This document shows, piece by piece, positions 21,600 through 32,283 of a stretch of DNA of 64,000 nt. This DNA comes from Lunularia cruciata. Taxonomy: Eukaryota > Streptophyta > Marchantiopsida > Lunulariales > Lunulariaceae. The DNA lies in NCBI GenBank assembly GCA_948567375.1, contig OX419761.1:30108243-30172242 (forward strand), in the 5' to 3' direction. Numbering within the stretch: the first letter of the stretch is position 1; each line of letters begins with the position of its first letter. The translations under genes and the position numbers were made by a program. The notes under the pieces were generated by a model that made no database searches, was not told the DNA's origin, and was given only the letters and a program-made list of their open reading frames with translations.

Positions 21600-22677
21600 C
21601 TAGCTATCATCAATGTCATAGTCATACTCAGACAAGAGTATCATCCACCTTGCTAGTCTCCCTTCCACATTAGGCTTGTTGAAGATGTATTTCAAAGCCT
21701 TGTGATCTATGACAATTGTGGTTTTCCCTTCAATCAAATATTGTCTATAGTTCTTGAGACCACAGATCACTGCCAACCCTTCTCTCTTTGTGATAGAGTA
21801 GTTTTTCTCTATTGAAACCATCTACCTACTAGCATAAGCTATTGGATGATCATACCCATCTTGGTCTAATTGACTAAGAGTGCATCTTATAACTACATTA
21901 GAAGCATCAGTGTAGAGGATGAAAGGCTTACTCCAATCAGGTTTAGCAAGAATTGGAGCTACAACAAGGGATTGCTTGAGCTCCTCAAAAGCTTTGAGAG
22001 CCTCCTTGTCTTCTAAAATCACCATGTAATCTACACCCTTCTTCATGTAGATGTTCAATGCATAAGCCTTGTTGGAAAATGAGAAGATGAACCTCCTATA
22101 GTACCCAACAATCCCCAAGAATTGGCGTATATTTGTCAAGCTTGAAGAGAATGAAGGTTTGAGATTTTCCTCACCTTCTTAGGATCAACTCCTATTCCAT
22201 CCTTGGAGATGATGTGCCCCAAAAGTAGACCTTCTTCACATCCAAAAATGCACTTCTCTAGGTTGAGTGATGCATTTGCCTCATCCAAGCATTGCAAGAC
22301 CTTAATTAGTTGTTCAAAGTGCTCCTCCTTGCTCCCATAGACACAAAAGTCATCAATGAAGTCTCTCACAAATTTCCTAATGAAAGGTTCAAATACCTTG
22401 TTCATGAACCGTTAGAATGTGGCTAGATCATTGCAAAGCCCAAAAAGCATGACCTTGAAAGCATAAGTTTCCCAAGGTGTGGTGAATGTGGTGAGTTGTT
22501 GATGCTCTGGTGCAATCTTGATTTGGTTTTATCCACTATAACCATCCAAAACTATACCTCTCACAACCTACAACCTCCTCTAAGATCTCAGTAATGGGTA
22601 GTAGTCCTTCTTGGTAACAGCATTGAGCTTCTTGTAATCCACACGTACCCAAAGCTTGCTATTATTTTCCTTCACAA
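21600..22677 (-). pseudogene. G2-M reverse transcriptase (C-terminal part) and RNase H
   Basis: RT palm and thumb followed by RNase H. RT continues from 31362 across MET: joining at the 4-bp duplication gives SPIVIVKENNSKLWVRVDYK in frame. Then KLNAVTKKDY near 22610, the catalytic RDFIDDFCVYG (FIDD) near 22350, and LLGHIISKDGI. RNase H reads FILYTDASN near 21915, KALKYIFNK and RLARWMILLSEYDYDI at 21600-21821. Stops and frame breaks separate 22136-22405, 21822-22139 and 21600-21821. Confidence 0.83.
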
Positions 22678-23340
22678 TGTCGTGCGTATATACATCATTA
22701 CACAACATACATCGTTGTCAACATCATACACTATAGAAGCACAAATCACACATAAGTCATACATAGACTCTAAAGTGCCACAATAATAAGATTGCTTAAC
22801 ACTCTCAACTCAACTCAACTCAGATCAGTACTTGATCTGTCACTCTATAAACTGCCAACAACTAGGCACTGATTATAGTCAAGCCACACCCACTCAAGCA
22901 TAGAGAATCTAGGTGACGCTTGCCGGCCTTTGTCCACCATAGCTAGGAACTCGAAGGCTCAACATCAGAGAAGTGAGCTCTCTGGAGCTCACTTTGAAAC
23001 TATACCCCCTGGACTCAAGCTAGCATTGAAACCCTAACAATCCCACTGACGGCACACTCGATGGTGCAAACGGTGCAAAGTGACAGTGGGCCCCACCGTG
23101 AAGTCAGTACCCCGAACACAAAATCTAACCGTCGGAAAGTAGTCTCTGAGAAACTGCTAGAATAACTCTAGCTACTATCACTGGAACTCTAGTGTCCGAG
23201 CATCTAGATGCGGAACTACAAATGGCGTGATAATTGTTGTGCGTATATACATCGCTACACAACATACATCGCTGTAAACATCATACACTATAGAAGCACA
23301 ACTCACACATAAGTCATACATAGACTCTAAAGTGCCACAA
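22678..23340 (-). repeat. MET 3' LTR with a flanking direct repeat
   Basis: LTR 22678-23232 (555 bp; minus strand TATCACGCC, mutated from TGTCATGCC, to GCACGACA). The terminal segment 22678-22784 is repeated next to the LTR at 23238-23340, and a purine run AGGGGAGCG (plus 23342-23350) precedes that repeat on the minus strand. Only about 305 bp of this LTR (22928-23232) aligns with the 5' end of the element, so the LTR pair has been rearranged. Confidence 0.65.
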
Positions 23341-23508
23341 TCGCTCCCCTAGCTGGCGGTTAGGTCCCTCTAACTCCAGATAGCCATCTACTCTAAGTAT
23401 ATGGTATACCCTCTAATGGGCAAAGATCAAGAGGCCGAGTGCTATGGAGCCCCATCGTTAGTCGCTTGTCTGCAATCTATACCATATAAAGAATGAACTA
23501 GCTATAGG
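23341..23508 (-). other. MET 3' non-coding stretch
   Basis: Between the PHD stop and the terminal repeat. It holds a purine-rich run (minus AGGGGAGCGA at 23341-23350) suited to a polypurine tract, and otherwise nothing recognisable. Confidence 0.4.
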
Positions 23509-24909
23509 TCAAGTACATCTAGGACATAACCACTGTCCCTGAGGAACCAACGTGAGGGGAGGAGTCATACATGCCATATGCCATCCTCTTGAACAACTAT
23601 CACACACTAACATAGTAGCAGCTCCACCAGAAGAGCCACATAACATACACCTCAAGTCTGCACGTACAAGTGCCAAGCTTGGGTCCATAGTACCATCAAT
23701 GTTTGGAAGGTGGCATGGCACACAATTGTGTACATGATCCTTCGAAACAACACCATTACGTCCTTCTAACACAAGGACTTCAGATGGCAAAACCTCGCGC
23801 ACTCTCAAGATAGTGCGGCTTGTAGAAACATCAAGTGTTGTTGGTGCTGTCTGTTGTAGATATACATAGTCACCTGGATGAAATCAACGGATCGAGGGTC
23901 TATAACCTCCTCCTGGAATGGTATCATAACGTAAAGTATCTCTATGCTGAGCAATTGCCAAGTTCTCAAAGGCCATCGGCATCACTCTCTGAAAGATCTC
24001 TACCCGCTGAGAACATGCGCTCATCCATACATCGGGGTCATCCAAGTCCAAAACTATAGTAGCATCTTGATGAATGGCTACAGGTAAATCTGGATCTCAT
24101 CCATAGAGTAGATAGTATGGAGAGAAGGATGCTAAGGAGGCTTGCCGGCTGAATCGATAGCCCATGGTCAACCACGGTAATTGGAGATCCCAATCTCCTA
24201 AGTGACCTCTCTGCAAACCATACTTTTGCAATCCTCTCTTCATTGTCTGAACCACTCTCTCTGCTAAGCCATCTGCCTCAGGGTGATCTCGGGATGTAGT
24301 ACAATGATCAATCAAAGCCTTGTCACACAAGACCTGAAACTCCCCCAAGAACTCTATACCCTGATCAATCAAAACCTCAGCTAGTGCACCAAAATGACTA
24401 AGAACTTGATCTAGGAATGAGTAAGTTGTCCCTTCACTAGACTTGTCAGGAAGTTCCACCAACTCAATCCACTTGGAGAAGTGCTCCACCATCACCAAAA
24501 CATACCAATGATGTCTCACAGTCAGCGGTAAAGGTCCGGCAAAGTCCAAACTCCAACGGTAATCCAATCCCATGATAGGTAATGGGTGTAACTATGGCGT
24601 AGGAGCATTGAATGATGCTCTAACTCGGTCACAAAGCATACATCTGGCAACAAACTATTATACCTTGGTCTGCATACCGCGCCACCAATAATGACTTTGG
24701 AGTAAGCTATATGTACGCTTTACTCCAAAATGTCCTAGCTCCTCATGAGCATGACGGACCAACTGTGGTCTCTGTGCTGGAAGTGGTACTACTCGCACTC
24801 TACCACTCCTCCCATACATGCAAAAGGTGTCTACCCTCCAATCTGAACCGTCTGGCTTGCTGAAGAACATGGTCTCTCTCCTTGGCCCCAACCATGCCAC
24901 CCACAACAC
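23509..24909 (-). pseudogene. MET integrase with C-terminal PHD finger
   Basis: Integrase: zinc domain HAHEELGHFGVKRTYSLL at 24658-24780, with the Cys pair in the decayed stretch after it; core 24097-24573 with Asp in SLDFAGPLP, Asp in VLIDQGIEFLG and Glu in EADGLAERVVQTMKRG; then an SH3-like C-terminal part (FHPGDYVYLQQ, ILRVREVLPSEVLVLEGRNG). The polyprotein ends with a C4HC3 PHD finger at about 23511-23652: CMLC, CDSC, WHMAC and CPRC with spacing of the family, stop immediately after. PHD fingers read histone H3 tails (H3K4 state); here it could steer integration as chromodomains do in chromoviruses (inference). Breaks: stops near 24096 and 24655 and around 23878. Confidence 0.85.
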
Positions 24910-26515
24910 CAGTGCAAAGATAGTCCATCACTAAGATATCATCATGAATGTCTCGCTGAACTATACCAATATCTTCACTCTCTGGATTTGTGACCTCAAT
25001 AACTCCTCTTGTATGCGATGAGAGAGATACCACCAAAGCCTCTGCAAATATACACAAAAAGGCCGATGCATGCCAACCTGGCACCATCTCCTCATCTGTC
25101 TCACCATGCCAACATGCTCCGGTCTGATCCTGCTGGCTGGGACATGGGTTTCTACTTAACTCATCTGCATCACGGTTCACCACTCCAGGTCTGTGAACAA
25201 CCGTAAAATCATACTCTTGTAAAATCAGAGCCCATTGTGCAAGCTTCCCTGAAAGCTTGTCAGACTCCATCAACCACTTCAACGGCTGATGATCAATGAT
25301 GAGAGTGAAGGGGTTACCAAATAGGTAACATCAGAAATGTGCTACTGCCCAAAATATTGCCAAGCACTCTCCCTCATATGAACTATATTTTGCCTCTGCT
25401 GAATTGTTGGAGCGACTAGCATAGGCCACCACAAACTCCTTCTCCTCATCATCATGTTGGGTGAGCACCGCTCCAAGCCCCAACATACTCCAATCAGTAT
25501 GAACCTGAAATGGTCGTCCCCTGATCGGTCTCCTCAAAATAGGAGCAGATGTCAACCTCTTCTTGAGCTCTACAAAAGCTCTATCCTGCTCATCTCCCCA
25601 ACACCACTCTTGTGTAAGCTTGGTCAGCTTCGTCAAGGCCTTGGTAATGGCACTAAATCCTCTAACATAGCGGCGATAGAAGTTCACCAACCCAAGGAAT
25701 GCTCACACTCTGGTCACATCCATAGGCCGAGGAATACGTGCAATAGCCTACACCTTGGTCTGCTGAACACCAAGTCCTCCGGGGTAGATAGTGTGACCCA
25801 AATACTCAACTTGCTTGTGGAAGAACCTACACTTCCCAGGATGTAGTTTGAGGCCATGAGATCTCAACCTCTCAAACACCTCCAGCAACTGTCTCTCATG
25901 CTCCTCCACAGTAGTGTTATAAACCAAAATGTCATCAATATAGCACCAAGCAAAATCCAATCCAGCTAGGATCCTATCCATGATCCTCTGGAACTCAGCA
26001 GGAGTGTTCTTTAACCCAAATGGTAAGAACCTCCACTAATATAACACATCCTTGCCGTGAGGATCAATAGCCCAAAATGTTGTCTTGGACTTATCCTCCT
26101 CCCTGATTGGCAACTGATGATATTCCGCTTGAAGATCCAAAGTACTGAAGATCTTTGCATGCCCAATCGCATCAAAAATCTCCTCCGGTGGTGGCATGGC
26201 ATACCAATCAGCCTTGGTCTATCGGTTGATAGGACGGTAATCTCCACACATCTGCCTATTCGTATAGTTGCCATGCGTAGCCTTCATGGCTGGCATCACT
26301 GTCGCTGATGCATACTCTCTATGTGAAATCTCCACCAAACCAGCCTCAAAAAGGTCACTACTCCGGCTCTGAATCAATGTCCTCTCCATCTCACTATATC
26401 GATAAGGACGCCGGAAAACTGGTGTGTCGCTAGTCAGCTCAATCCGTATACCAGGTCCCTTCAAAGCACCCAAATCCTTCATACTGAAGGCAAAACAACT
26501 CGTGTGACTCCTCAA
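24910..26515 (-). pseudogene. MET reverse transcriptase and RNase H
   Basis: RT starts at about 26515 (MKDLGALKGPGIRIELT, then PVFRRPYRYSEMER and YASATVMPAMK), followed by a stop-broken segment and the palm FAWCYIDDILVYNTT (catalytic YIDD) at 25748-25981. The thumb/connection reads MVNFYRRYVRGFSAITKAL (25331-25690), and RNase H follows with FQVHTDWSMLGLGAVL (the usual DAS reads DWS) and YSSYEGECLAI; WALILQEYDFTVVHRPG and NRDADELSRNPCP (about 25150-25260) close RNase H. All blocks are in the same frame as the methyltransferase upstream. Stops and the Asp-Ala-to-Asp-Trp change show this copy is inactive. Confidence 0.85.
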
Positions 26516-26889
26516 GAACCTCCAAACCCTCTGTCTTTCCTCTCCAGTAAGCTTGGGTCCAAGATCTGGCTCCCAAGTATCCTTTGTAACAGTAGTAGGA
26601 GTGGAAGATGTACTAATTGACTGCTACATTGGGCCCTTGGGAGCAATAGTGACATGCTCCCGACCACTAGAGGTCCCAACCTCTGTGTGAAAAACTCCCT
26701 CCACTCTGGTTGCAAGCTCCACACATCCTTTGGCTGCATCCCATGTGGACCAAGGGTGTAATCCAAGTAGTCCACGCTCACTTGGATGGACTCCAAGTAG
26801 ACCACTCTCCCTAGTAGCTACTGGATGTGTCCCAAGAATACCATGTGCACTCGGTCCATCGCCCCCAGCATATGCCTAAATTGTCTCGA
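26516..26889 (-). pseudogene. MET linker between methyltransferase and RT
   Basis: Stop-broken coding-like sequence linking the two enzymes. It reads HGILGTHPVATREGG with repeated LGVHP/LGLHP motifs near 26760-26850, then WSTWDAAKGCVELATRVEGV. The same stretch is present at 40189-40262 and 44045-44220 in MET-2, which shows the linker belongs to the family. No known domain seen. Confidence 0.55.
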
Positions 26890-27919
26890 TAAGCACAGGG
26901 CTCACAAGTGTCCGAGTGGTGATGCCTATCAAGCGCATCCTACGCTGCTCTGCCAAGCCAACGCTCACAATCCAGGTCAAACAATTCATGTCCATAGCCT
27001 ATCCTAACACCTGACGCCTGGATGCCTCTGACACTACTGGAACAGAGGTAATACTGGTGCAAAAACCCATCACCCGCTCTCTCTCATCAGCATTGGACTC
27101 CACCAACTGCTGTAACTGTGAGTCCCAAACAAGTCCAAGTCCTCCCTCTCAAAAAGCATGAGAGCTTGGGAAACTCATGAGTGTGGGAAATGCGGCTCTA
27201 GGCTATCCAACTAGGTTCACCACAGCCATAGGTAACCTATCAGCCACTACCACTATCTGAGGCTGACGCCCAACATCCAAGATATCATCAACAAGAATGT
27301 GGTCCAATCGCTGAATCACATCATAAGCATGCTATAGAACCTCTCTGGGTAAGAGGTTCATCCACCAAAGACGAAGACGATGAGCCCATGATCCCACTCT
27401 GGCTGCATCTAACAATACCGCATGTCCCATCCAAGAATGGACCTGATGTGTACTCACCACCACTCTGGTGCGAAAATCACCCAACAAAGGAACATTCTCC
27501 AGAAGGTAAGTTGGAGAAACAGACTGATGAACCTGGAGATGTCGTAGTATCCGTAACATCTCCCAAAACACACCAAAATGAGGATCCTGAAGACCCAAAC
27601 CACAGCCTGCACGTGTATGTCCCTGACATGGCCATCCAGAAATCACCAAGTGAATAGGCCCATGTCTCTCTAGGTCATGTGCCCCCAGTAAGGAAATGTC
27701 TCCTGGTAGGGCCTTCTGGTAACCTCTGACTGCTGACATTGATAATAACTCCGGATACCGATAGGCCAAGTGTGCCACATGATGTAGAGAGACTTGCCTA
27801 GCAGTCTCATCTCTCTCTACATATAAGTACCTCTGTACTCGTATACCCGCCTGTAACACCGCAACTAGTCCGGTGCTGATCCCACCAAACAACTCCAATA
27901 GGCATATCCCCTCTACTGG
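26890..27919 (-). pseudogene. Cytosine-5 DNA methyltransferase domain in the MET pol
   Basis: Transfers methyl from S-adenosylmethionine to cytosine C5. Motif I LLELFGGISTGL near 27865-27905 (AdoMet site); motif IV SGWPCQGHTRAG near 27610-27645 with catalytic Cys; motif VI LLENVP at 27490-27507 with the catalytic Glu; motif VIII HRLRLWWMN near 27358-27385; target-recognition-like region about 27130-27330; motifs IX/X ERERVMGF and RRQVLG-AMDMNCL at 26984-27080. The ATG at 27898 is internal: the frame runs in from the protease (same frame, TAG at about 27920) and out into RT. About 340 residues, normal for the domain. Stops at 27331 and 27001 are TAG; others follow. Subfamily (DRM/DNMT3, MET1/CMT or bacterial-like) is undecided. 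Confidence 0.88.
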
Positions 27920-27922
27920 ATA

Positions 27923-29128
27923 CTACCAAGCAATGAGTGTGGTATCTAGAGATGTCAAAGCAATCGCCTCTAGAGGCTCATCCTCACACTCATCTCCTGA
28001 TGGTACGAAGGCTCCACTCCAAGCCTGCTGCACCAACTGATCTGCATGTTGCTGCAATGCCTCCTCTGAACTCCACAATGGAACATCCAAGGTGGATGGA
28101 ACAATCCGACTCGTACTCCAAAGCCGAGTGATCTCCTCTGGTACTGGAGTATCCTCTGCATGGGCGTTCCCCTCCAACAAGTCACCAGGCCAAGTAACTG
28201 CACCGCTGAAAGCTAAAATTGATGCTGCCATGGTCCTGGACTGTAGTGAGCCAAGATTGCCACTACTAAAGCGTACTGGTAGGCGACATACCCGTCCCTC
28301 ACCAGACTGCCAACCAAGTCTATAAGAGGTTGTCTCCTCCCAATAGTCAATGCTGAAACCCATGGGGTATAACACTGCTCCCCCAACTAGTACATCATAT
28401 GACTCAGCTATCGTCACAATAGCCTGAGCTCTCACCACCAAGCTATCAGTCGGATGACTAGGCTAAACCTGGACAAAAAGCTCTTCACGTGTGATGTACT
28501 GTGTCGAACCACCACCAAGAGATGTCTGGATCTGAAATGGACACTTCTCCACATCGGTCTTCCGTAACTCCAAACCAACAAGTGCAGCCTTCCCCAACAT
28601 AAGGGGTTGTGCACCAAAGTCTAACAAGACTCTCTCTGGTGTATAGACCTTCCCTGAAGGTCCCACCAAACAAAAAATCCCCCTCTGGTTATCCAATAGG
28701 ACAACACTAGGTGTAAACCGCGCTCTCTCAAAGGCCGGTCTAGCTGGCAACTCCTCCAATCTAGCCGCTACTGCCTGCCATAAACCACTGGTCGCTGAAC
28801 GGATCCCATGCTCCTCAACCAAGTCAGCTCCACTACCAACCACCTCTGCTCTAGTAGTAGGAACTGCACCATCCCTACTCTCACACAATGTGGCAGCCAA
28901 CTGGAATATTGGGGCTAGGTCAACTCCCAATGTAAACATGTCACTGGCTGAAAACAAAGGATGCCACATAATCAGCTGAGGCGCCCCCAACATCATGCTA
29001 GACTCAGTCTGTGTAGTAGTAGGTGGCTGACTAGCAGGTAGTCCAGCATGTACTCCATCACCACCTACCACACTTGCACTGGGACGTCTAGGAACCATGG
29101 ATGTCGTCTGCAATGCCTCAAATAGCAT
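27923..29128 (-). pseudogene. MET aspartic protease region
   Basis: 28463-29128 has a Ser/Ala/Gly-rich spacer and then the retropepsin core: VLLDFGAQPLMLGKAALVGL (active site DFG, where DTG or DSG is usual), PFQIQTSLGGG. 27923-28441 continues in the same frame with VGGAVLYPMGFSIDYWEETT, a protease-end motif, and a long spacer toward the methyltransferase. One stop (near 28462) separates the two. The protease would release Gag, methyltransferase, RT and integrase from the precursor; whether it cuts the methyltransferase free or leaves it fused cannot be told. Confidence 0.75.
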
Positions 29129-29134
29129 GAAAGA

Positions 29135-30903
29135 CTAGGGAAGTCTGACCTGTCTCCCAACCTCTCCTCTCTGTGGGTCCAACTCCACTGATGCTCCTCT
29201 AGGCTCTGGAGCACGTACTGCACTCCTAGTCACTGCTGCAGATGCATCCACCTGTGCTGCTCCGCACATGAAGTCCAAAGCATCTCTATCACCAGCATAT
29301 GAGGTGGAAGCCTCAGCACCCGAATCTGATCTCCTTTGAGCAATAGCCATACTAGCCAATCTCTGCTCCAACTGCTCAATCCGAGTAGCCATAGCTGTGT
29401 CAAAAGTAAGGGCAGGTACTGCACCTCTACTAGATGTAGATCCTCTACCACTACCTCTACCACCTCGTCCTCCATGAACTAGAGCTCCTCTACTACCTGC
29501 CATAGCAGCCCTACCACTCCGTAACTCCGGGTGTATGTCAAAACACTGGTCACTAGTGTGACCAAATCTGTGGCAATGCTCACACTGCCTCTGTGTTGGT
29601 TGTGATGCACCAGAGGTATCAGGTCCGTTGCCCTGAGTACACTCTCTCCTATGGTGAGGTCCGCCACAAGTCCAATAAGCAACACCACCACTCATTGGCT
29701 ACTGCTAACTCAAAAATGATGGTAAGGGTCTAACTCCACTAGGCCCTCCACTCGCTCCATAGGATCTGGGCTGTCCACCCTGTCCTCAAAAACCAACTAG
29801 GCGTGGTGCACTCTGCTGCACTCTAGAAGAAGTCATAGCCGTGGATGAGGTCTCCCTACCAAATCCAGATGTCACCACTCTCTCCTCCACCATATTGAGC
29901 TCAATACGCTCAGCCAAACCAAAGACTACTGCCAAAGTGGGTGAAGTAGCTTGCAACAACGTAGCATCACAAACTCTACGTCGTAACTCCCTGTCTAGTA
30001 CCCCATACCAAAATGGACTGCCTGGGCCTCAGTAACTCCTTGAGTGAAATTGATCAGCCGCCTCATGCGAGTGTATGCCTCGCGTAGGCTCTCCCCAGCC
30101 TTCCGCTAGAACTCTTGCAAGCTCCTCAGCTTGTCAGTCCGCACTCCCTAGTAGTTCTACCTCAAACATAGGAAGAACTCCACCATGGGGTTAAACCCCG
30201 ATACCACACCACCTCTTGCAGTGATACCTCCACTCGTAGTAGCACTATCTCCAGCTAGTGCACCTCCACTAGCTCCACCAACACTACTCGAGCTAGAACT
30301 TGTAGGTACAGCCGATCTACTCCTGGCCACCGAGCCTGAAGTGATGGAGACATAGTGTGGAGACCAATACTGTCTCCATAACTCAATCTCCTCCAAATGA
30401 GCTCTCCTGAACTCATGGTAGTCATCCATCGGCGGACCCTCCAGATACTGAAACAACCCCTTCCATGCCATGAAGGGTGTGAACAAAGTCGGGTTCCGCA
30501 TCTGCTGCAGATCACACCAACTGTCAAACTCTTGGATGAAGTCATCCAACTCAATGGTACCCACTGTACCAGAGTAACGCCTAGGGCCTTTGGAGGCCCC
30601 ATAAATCTTGTCCATGTCCCACAACAACGGTGCAGACACACCAAGTGCACTCTCAACTGAATCAGCTCTTGTGTCGAACTCCAACTCAGAGTCAATCTCC
30701 TCCCTCACTGGGACCTGAGATACAGGCTGATACCGAGCACCACTCCAAGTAAACCCACTATGTATTGCAGGGCTAACTCCTTTGGAATCTCCAAAGAACT
30801 CCGTCATGACAAAGTAACCACAATAGCAAACCCGAACCACCAATTGCAACCGCAAGTCGCAACCGCAAGTACCCCACCAAGTGCCAACACCACCAAGCAC
30901 CAC
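29135..30903 (-). pseudogene. MET gag with two zinc knuckles
   Basis: 30157-30903 is the capsid-like part: GTIELDDFIQEFDSWCDLQQ, FTPFMAWKGLFQYLEGPP and DDYHEFRRAHLEEIELW, followed by a Ser/Gly linker. After a frame change, 29135-29695 has CWTCGGPHHRREC and CEHCHRFGHTSDQC, the second a clear CX2CX4HX4C knuckle, then Gly/Arg-rich sequence (RGGRGSGRGS) and a short coiled stretch (IEQLEQRLASMA). Start unknown; 30903 is the first ATG of the open frame, but the true start could be the MTEFFGDS Met near 30805. Stops near 30155 and 29133. Confidence 0.8.
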
Positions 30904-31361
30904 CCACTAATGTAACTCTAACCGAGATAACTACACTAGGGGAAAGGGCAACCTGTAACCTGCCATCATAACACATACTCTCACGGTCTGCAGGTCATCA
31001 CTTCCTACCTCACCGAAGAGAAACAAAGGTAGTCTGACTGGTCATCACTCTAACTGCCTCTGTCCCCCATAGCCAGGAACTCAAAGGCTCAACATCAGAG
31101 AAGTGAGCTCTCTGGAGCTCACTTTGAAACTATACCTCCTGGACTCAAGCTAGCACTGAAACCCTAACGGTCCCACTGATGGCACACTTGACGGTGCGAA
31201 TAGTGCAAAGTGATGGTGGGCCCCACCGTGAATTTAGTACCCCAAACATGAAATCTAACCGTCGGAAAGTAGTCTCTGAGAAACTGCTAGAATAACGCTA
31301 ACTACTATCATGGAACTCCAGTGTCCGAGCATCTAGATGTGGAACTACAAATGGCATGACA
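30904..31361 (-). repeat. MET 5' LTR (about 305 bp recognisable) and leader
   Basis: 31057-31361 starts TGTCATGCCATTTG on the minus strand and aligns with 22928-23232, including a GTGGGCCCCACCGTG core and GTCGGAAAGTAGTCTC. Beyond 31057 the two LTRs no longer align. 30904-31056 is leader-like sequence related to 45900-46110; I could not find a primer-binding site in it. Confidence 0.65.
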
Positions 31362-32283
31362 ACAATCACAATTGGAGACACCCATTCTAAATTCTCTACC
31401 TCAAAGATAAATCCAACCTCCTTGAGCTTATCAATCTCCTCCTTCACAACTAAAGATATTGGTGGGCTAATGCGACATTGCTTTTGGCGGATTGGTCTTG
31501 CATGTGACTCCACCTCTATCTTGTGCTCCTCCAAGGTGACTTCCTTCAAATCCTTATAATTGAAAGAAAACACATGGATGAATTTGCAAAAAATCTCCTC
31601 AAATCTCACTTTCTTCTCCTTGGTAACATTTGGGCCATACTTGAGGGTAGCTAACCTTCTCTCTACCTCCTCAAGTGTCAATGGTGATTTATTTGGGTCC
31701 TTCAAAACCCCTGGCTTAGGTGAAAAATCTATAGCACACGAGGGATATACATCTGAATCCAATTCAAATTCATCCTCCTCTGTGGAAGTCTCCTCCTCCA
31801 TGCTTGTGTCCACACCTGAAGCTCCTTCTTCAAAATCTGATTTCCAATAATCAGAAGATGGTGTATCTGAATGTGAAGTGTTGGTGGTGTTAGTTATAGG
31901 AACTAGGACTCTATGGTTTGATGGCCCAATCCTCAAGTACCCTTTGTGCCATCGATCAGTTGTGTGTGCTTCTCTCAACCATGGCCTCCCGAGAAGTAAG
32001 TCATAGCTTGAATCCTTCAAGACTTGGAAAGTCATGAGATTTTGAACTCCCATAACTGAAACTACCACTTTATCCATCACCCCTACTAGTCGAACTTGTT
32101 GCTTGTTTGCTATGCTCATCAAAAATGTTGAAGGCCTTGAGTGTATCATACCCAACTTCTTCATCAACCTTGATGATAGCATTCATTGATAATCCTCCAT
32201 CCCGAACTTGGGGATGGAGGATTATCCTTGATGTTGTGACCATTTACTCTCACATCAATCTTGGAGGCATACTCACAAGTCTC
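31362..32283 (-). pseudogene. G2-M protease and start of RT
   Basis: Open stretch 31298-32182 (its last 21 codons are MET sequence). It reads MLSSRLMKKLGMIHSRP, NLMTFQVLKDSSYDLLLGRPWLREAH (protease second motif), an acidic spacer with a Ser/Glu run, the pol linker LATLKYGPNVTKEKKV, RT entry VEVESHARPIRQKQCRISP and EIDKLKEVGFIFEVENLEWVSPIVIV. RT then continues past MET at 22677. The segment that should encode the DTG active site (32188-32226) is occupied by a 16-bp perfect inverted repeat, which destroys it. Confidence 0.8.
32188..32226. repeat. 16-bp perfect inverted repeat in the G2-M protease
   Basis: GATAATCCTCCATCCC (32188-32203), seven-base loop, GGGATGGAGGATTATC (32211-32226). Lies where the active-site codons of the protease are expected. 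Confidence 0.85.

Larger units (their letters stand above)
22678..31361 (-). mobile_element. MET: Ty3/gypsy element with methyltransferase and PHD finger
   Basis: An 8684-bp insertion in the G2-M RT gene, flanked by ACAA (22674-22677 and 31362-31365); removing it restores the G2 frame. Minus-strand order is LTR, gag, CCHC knuckles, protease, cytosine-5 DNA methyltransferase, RT, RNase H, integrase, PHD finger, LTR. From 29695 to 24800 the domains share one reading frame broken only by stop codons; integrase and PHD share another, implying a single frameshift. Enzyme insertions of this kind have been reported, as I recall, in dinoflagellate and charophyte retrotransposons; the PHD combination is not something I recognise. 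Confidence 0.9.

Noticed and set aside
27388-27657. Plus-strand 89-codon frame
   Set aside because: Opposite the methyltransferase motifs, with no similarity to known proteins; a shadow.
22678-31361. Methyltransferase as a captured host gene or separate insertion
   Set aside because: It shares the reading frame with protease and RT, and no target duplication or introns bound it.
31298-31361. End of the G2 protease frame (VVMPFVVPHLDARTLEF)
   Set aside because: These codons read into the MET LTR; the real G2 continuation is at 22677.
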